Of a DNA stretch of 64,000 nt, positions 60,840 through 64,000 are shown piece by piece; position 1 is the first letter of the stretch; every line of letters begins with the position of its first letter. Both the position numbers and the translations under genes were made by a program. The notes under the pieces were generated by a model, which made no database searches, was not told where the DNA came from, and saw only the letters and a list, made by a program, of their open reading frames with translations. The stretch covers positions 1 to 64,000 of the forward strand of contig JAFGGJ010000088.1 in assembly GCA_016930595.1 (NCBI GenBank), given 5' to 3'. The stretch comes from Planctomycetota bacterium. Its GTDB lineage: Bacteria; Planctomycetota; SZUA-567; JAFGGJ01.

Positions 60840-62972
60840 ATGCCCACAAAGATCCGGTTGCTCATCCTCGTAACCCTTTTGGCGGCCTGCGGAACGGCTC
60901 TCGCCGAAACCCCTCTCATAATCGACACCTTCGATTCCGGCGACGCCTGGCGCGTTGAACCGGCAAGCGACCCCGTCTCACTGTTTATAACCAGCCGTTT
61001 CCGCCTGCAGGGTTCCAAAGCCATGGGGATAAGACTCTCGCCGGGCGCGGTACGCACCGCAACCATTTCGCGGCAGCTCCACCAGGATTTCTCCGGCGAT
61101 TCGAAACTCTCCGTCACGGTGCGTTCCCCTCACGAAGGCCTCGCCATGGCGCTCATGGTGGACGCCGGGGGCGAAGAACCCACGCGCTACGTTTCACGTC
61201 CGGCGTCGCTGGGCACGGGATGGCAGCGGGTGGATTTCCCGCTCAACGCAGAACTCTACTACATGAACCGCAGCCGCGGCGTGCGCGTAAGACCCGCCAA
61301 CCTCGACGCCGTCAAATCCGTCGGCTTCGTCATCTACAATCCCGCCGGTCTCAAGGCGGAAATGTATCTCGACGCCCTGGCCGTAACCAGGCTGTCGGAA
61401 GCCAGGCCCGCCAGGCCGACCGCGGAAAAACAGCCGCCCGAAGTCGTGGAAGCCGGCGAGACCGTGGAAGTCGGCGTGCGCCTCGACGCCGCTGCGGGCG
61501 ACGTGCGGGTCGAAGGAGTGTTCACGTCACCTTCCGGCAAGGTGCGGCGCGTTGCCGGTTTCACAGCGGCCGACGCGGCCGGCTGGCGGCTCATAAGGTA
61601 CCTTGCCGGCGAGCCGGGCGATCATTCGTACTACGCCGTGGTTAGCAGCGGAGGGGGAGTTGTCACGACTCCCGTCAGAAGGATAACTGCCCGGAAACCC
61701 GAACAGCCGGCGGCCGCATCCGAAACAGGAATCATCGGCCTGAACGTAGCCTGGGCGGACGATTTCTCCCCGTACCTCAGGAACGTCGCTACCGGCGGCG
61801 GCAACACGGTGCGCATCTGGCTGTCGCCCTGGGGCCTCAATCTCGAAGAATCCCCCGGCGTCTATTCGCCGACCGTCGCAAGGAGGATTGACGGCATAAT
61901 GTCTGAAGCGGCCCGCCTGCGCGTCGGCGTCATCCTGACGGTCTGCACGTCCGGCGAACTCACCGCCGGCGGCTGGGAGAATAACCCCTATAACCGTACC
62001 AAAGGCGGCCCGTGCCTGCTGGCCGAGGAATTCCTGGCTGACGGCGACGCCATCGCTCTCTTCGAAAAGAAACTGCGCTACTGTATCCGCAGGTGGGGCG
62101 CTTATGCCAGCCTGCGCGCTGTCGAACCCGCCGGTGACCTCGACAGGTTCCCTGCACCCGACAACGCGACAAGGCTCAAGTGGCTCAGAAGGATGTGCGC
62201 CGCTATCGAACAGGAAAACGTCTTCGGCTGTGAGACCATCCTGGGGCTGGAGCAGATCCCGGAAAAGGAACTCGCCGAGGGCATCGGCTCCATCGGGCGG
62301 GTGGACCGCGTGGGCGTGCATTTCCTGCCCCAGGGCGAAGACCCCGTCCCGTTCTTCGTCGGCGCGGCCGGCTTCTCCCGCATCATCGGGAAACCGGTGT
62401 TCGTCGAGGAATACGGCGGCGCATGGAAATCTTCGGGCGATACTGCAGACCCCGACGGCTCCGCCCTTAAAGCCGGCTTGTGGGTCGCCAGCGCCATAAC
62501 CGGGGAAGTCCCCATGCCCTGGTGGTGGGACAGCCATATCATGGGCAGGAAACTCTTCGGCGTCTTCCGCGACGTCGCCATGTTCACCGGGCCGCTCGAC
62601 GGAAAGACTTACGTCGGCACGCGGGTCGAAAGCGACCTTGCCGACGGCACCAAAATAGCTGGCCGCGTCTACCCCAACGGGGCCTTCCTGGTCGCCTTCA
62701 GGTCGGACGTCCTTACCTGCGGCGAAAACGCCCGCAAGCCGGTGGCGGGCGCCGTCGCCGTGACCGGCCTGATGCCGGGCAGGTATAAGGTCGATCTGTG
62801 GGACGTCGCCGCGGGCAAGACCGCAGGCAACAGCGAGGCCACCGTGGGACGGAACAGCCTCGACATCCCCGTGCAGTTCGCAGGCGCCCCGGTCGTGGCC
62901 GTAAGGGTCCTTCCGGCGGACCCGGCCCAGGCAAAGCCAGGGATCGGGGCCGCGGCACCAAAGAAGGACTGA
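60840..62972 (+). CDS. Secreted GH5-like (clan GH-A) protein with N-terminal carbohydrate-binding-like domain
   Basis: 710 residues from ATG 60840 (SD GGGAGGA). Signal peptide MPTKIRLLILVTLLAACG with cleavage near ALA-ET. Residues about 20-185 form a jelly-roll like CBM11/CIA30 (LIIDTFDSGDAWRV, GTGWQRVDFPL); a small Ig-like part follows (about 200-280); then a barrel from about 300: GGGNTVRIWLSPWGLNLEES, AARLRVGVILTVC. The nucleophile-type strand PVFVEEYGGAW is present. At the acid/base strand the usual W-E-x-x-N-E-x-D reads V-E-P-A-G-D-L-D, so the catalytic Glu appears replaced by Asp. It may be a weak enzyme or a binding protein. The next secreted-protein gene starts two bases after its stop. 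Confidence 0.65.
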   Translation: MPTKIRLLILVTLLAACGTALAETPLIIDTFDSGDAWRVEPASDPVSLFITSRFRLQGSKAMGIRLSPGAVRTATISRQLHQDFSGDSKLSVTVRSPHEGLAMALMVDAGGEEPTRYVSRPASLGTGWQRVDFPLNAELYYMNRSRGVRVRPANLDAVKSVGFVIYNPAGLKAEMYLDALAVTRLSEARPARPTAEKQPPEVVEAGETVEVGVRLDAAAGDVRVEGVFTSPSGKVRRVAGFTAADAAGWRLIRYLAGEPGDHSYYAVVSSGGGVVTTPVRRITARKPEQPAAASETGIIGLNVAWADDFSPYLRNVATGGGNTVRIWLSPWGLNLEESPGVYSPTVARRIDGIMSEAARLRVGVILTVCTSGELTAGGWENNPYNRTKGGPCLLAEEFLADGDAIALFEKKLRYCIRRWGAYASLRAVEPAGDLDRFPAPDNATRLKWLRRMCAAIEQENVFGCETILGLEQIPEKELAEGIGSIGRVDRVGVHFLPQGEDPVPFFVGAAGFSRIIGKPVFVEEYGGAWKSSGDTADPDGSALKAGLWVASAITGEVPMPWWWDSHIMGRKLFGVFRDVAMFTGPLDGKTYVGTRVESDLADGTKIAGRVYPNGAFLVAFRSDVLTCGENARKPVAGAVAVTGLMPGRYKVDLWDVAAGKTAGNSEATVGRNSLDIPVQFAGAPVVAVRVLPADPAQAKPGIGAAAPKKD

Positions 62973-62974
62973 CC

Positions 62975-64000
62975 ATGTTCGGGGGGGCCGGGAGAAGCCT
63001 GTTCGCCGCTTTCCTGCTGGCCGGGCCGCTCTGCGCGGCGGAGTCGCTTCCGCGGGGCGCGCCGGTGGCAATCAGGATCACCGCGGCGGAAGTGTCTTCC
63101 GAATGCCTCATACCGCAGGTCCTTATGCTGGAGCAAGGCGTCCCGGCCCCGGAAGGCGTCCGGGCCGGCCTGTTCCTTCGGGTGGCGTGGAACAAGGGAC
63201 CGGGGGAAATCGAAAAGGTCCTCCGCAACGCCCCGGCGCAAGCCGTTGCCTGCGGGCTCGTGCTGCCTTCCGAAATCCGCGGAGAAGAAGCTGCCAAAGC
63301 CCTCGCTGATTTCAGGGCGGCGGCAAAACGCTCCCGCCCGTCGATGATGACCGCCGCCGTGCTGTCTGACCCGTTCCAGGTGGAATCGGCCCCCGCCGTC
63401 GACCTCGTCCAGCTCAAACCGCCGCAAGGAAACCGCCCCCCCGCGGCCGGGACGGACCTGTACGGTTACTACCTGGCGAACACGTGCCACAGAACGCTGA
63501 TAGCCCAGGGGGCGCTGACGGCGGCAGAGGTGCTGCGCGGGGCGGGATGGGGGAAAGTGCCGGACAGCAGGGATGCGGAACGCCGGCTGGCTCTCCTCCG
63601 CGGGCTGCGGGCCCGTCACGACGCTTTTGCTTTCGACCGGGAACAGGAAACGCCGCGGACGCTCTTCCTCATCCCGGAAGGTCTTTCGTCCGGGCCGGCC
63701 TGGCGGCTGGGACAGGCCGACGGCTGGTTCAGGGCGGCGATGGACGCGGGACTGGCGCTGCGGGTCCTGCGCGTAAGCGACATATCGCCGAGGGACATCG
63801 AGAGATACCGGCTCGTGCTGGTGCCCCTGACCGGGGAAATCGGTGAAGAAGCGGCGCGTTCGCTGGCGAAAGCCGCCGCGGCGGGGGGAACCGTGGTGCT
63901 CGGCGGAGCGCCTCGAGGCGCCGGCGCCGACGTCCTCCTCCAGCTGGCGGGACTGCAGGCTCCGGAACCCGTATGCAGGTACGAGGAAAAAACATCTCCC
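62975..64000 (+). CDS. Secreted protein, 5' part (3' end outside window)
   Basis: 342 codons open to the window edge from ATG 62975, two bases after the previous stop. The leader SLFAAFLLAGPLCAAES looks like a signal peptide. No family is recognised in the first part (PVAIRITAAEVSSECLIPQV, AAKRSRPSMMTAAVL). The last visible stretch, IERYRLVLVPLTGEIGEEAA followed by AAAGGTVVLGG, resembles the GATase-like trimerisation domain of GH42-type glycosidases. It is therefore probably a carbohydrate-active protein in one operon with the GH5-like gene. Codons here end more often in G than in the preceding gene. Confidence 0.6.
   Translation, partial: MFGGAGRSLFAAFLLAGPLCAAESLPRGAPVAIRITAAEVSSECLIPQVLMLEQGVPAPEGVRAGLFLRVAWNKGPGEIEKVLRNAPAQAVACGLVLPSEIRGEEAAKALADFRAAAKRSRPSMMTAAVLSDPFQVESAPAVDLVQLKPPQGNRPPAAGTDLYGYYLANTCHRTLIAQGALTAAEVLRGAGWGKVPDSRDAERRLALLRGLRARHDAFAFDREQETPRTLFLIPEGLSSGPAWRLGQADGWFRAAMDAGLALRVLRVSDISPRDIERYRLVLVPLTGEIGEEAARSLAKAAAAGGTVVLGGAPRGAGADVLLQLAGLQAPEPVCRYEEKTSP

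Noticed and set aside
1..64000. CRISPR arrays, tRNA genes, insertion sequences or prophage
   Set aside because: Reading both strands I found no spaced direct repeats, no cloverleaf-type sequence ending in a TTCGA arm, and no transposase, integrase or phage structural genes.

Overview
This 64 kb window is a GC-rich, densely coding piece of a bacterial chromosome. Genes carry clear Shine-Dalgarno sites, many start with GTG or TTG, and several overlap by 1-14 bases. I see no rRNA, tRNA, CRISPR array, phage genes or transposase. The gene set (MEP isoprenoid pathway, electron-bifurcating NfnAB, parvulin, YkuD, TolC-type outer-membrane channel, many lipoproteins and secreted carbohydrate-active proteins, HDOD and roadblock regulators, a UAP-type pyrophosphorylase, a bacterial histone) suggests a Gram-negative, probably anaerobic polysaccharide degrader, broadly like uncultured Planctomycetota, Lentisphaerota or Hydrogenedentota. 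That phylum call is low-confidence inference.

Layout. 1-3.6 kb: a tightly overlapped operon of pyrG (3' part), a DUF1844 gene, ispG and dxr. 3.7-6.7 kb: a large GH123-like lipoprotein. 6.9-9.1 kb: nfnA-nfnB. 9.2-9.34 kb: a palindromic intergenic repeat. 9.36-13.36 kb (minus): prfB with a programmed frameshift, glyA, a PHP phosphoesterase and a TPR membrane protein. 13.5-23.4 kb (plus): UDP-sugar pyrophosphorylase, pgi, clpB, an unknown gene, a methyltransferase and uvrA; this block uses G-ending codons, unlike the C-ending codons of the first 13 kb. 23.5-40.6 kb (minus): an MttB-family methyltransferase, a YXWGXW-type protein, two related PKD lipoproteins, a small NrdD-C-terminus-like protein, TolC, Obg, a TSCPD-like protein, Gfo/Idh/MocA, YkuD, an IspH-UbiA fusion, a deacetylase-like protein, nitroreductase, ScpB, an aminotransferase and a parvulin. 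40.9-42.4 kb: a TPR-roadblock and a roadblock protein. 42.4-45.6 kb: a second GH123-like lipoprotein and a UroD/MtbA-like protein. 45.6-46.1 kb (minus): a two-gene operon for a 34-residue lysine/alanine peptide and a histone-fold protein. 46.2-57.7 kb: YjbQ, UroD-like proteins, a GH2 beta-mannosidase, two membrane proteins, a secreted Asp-box propeller and a lipoprotein. 57.7-57.9 kb: two adjacent copies of the palindromic repeat. 58.1-64 kb: a transglutaminase-like protein, an HDOD protein, a GH5-like secreted protein and the start of another secreted protein.

How the parts fit. ispG, dxr and ispH supply three MEP-pathway steps; the ispH gene continues into a UbiA-type membrane prenyltransferase domain. 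GH123-like, GH2, GH5-like, Asp-box and PKD proteins form a secreted glycan-handling set. MttB- and UroD/MtbA-family proteins hint at corrinoid methyl transfer or O-demethylation. The most interesting items are the self-contained histone plus H1-like-peptide operon, the IspH-UbiA fusion, and the dispersed palindromic repeat family with perfect 16-bp terminal inverted repeats.
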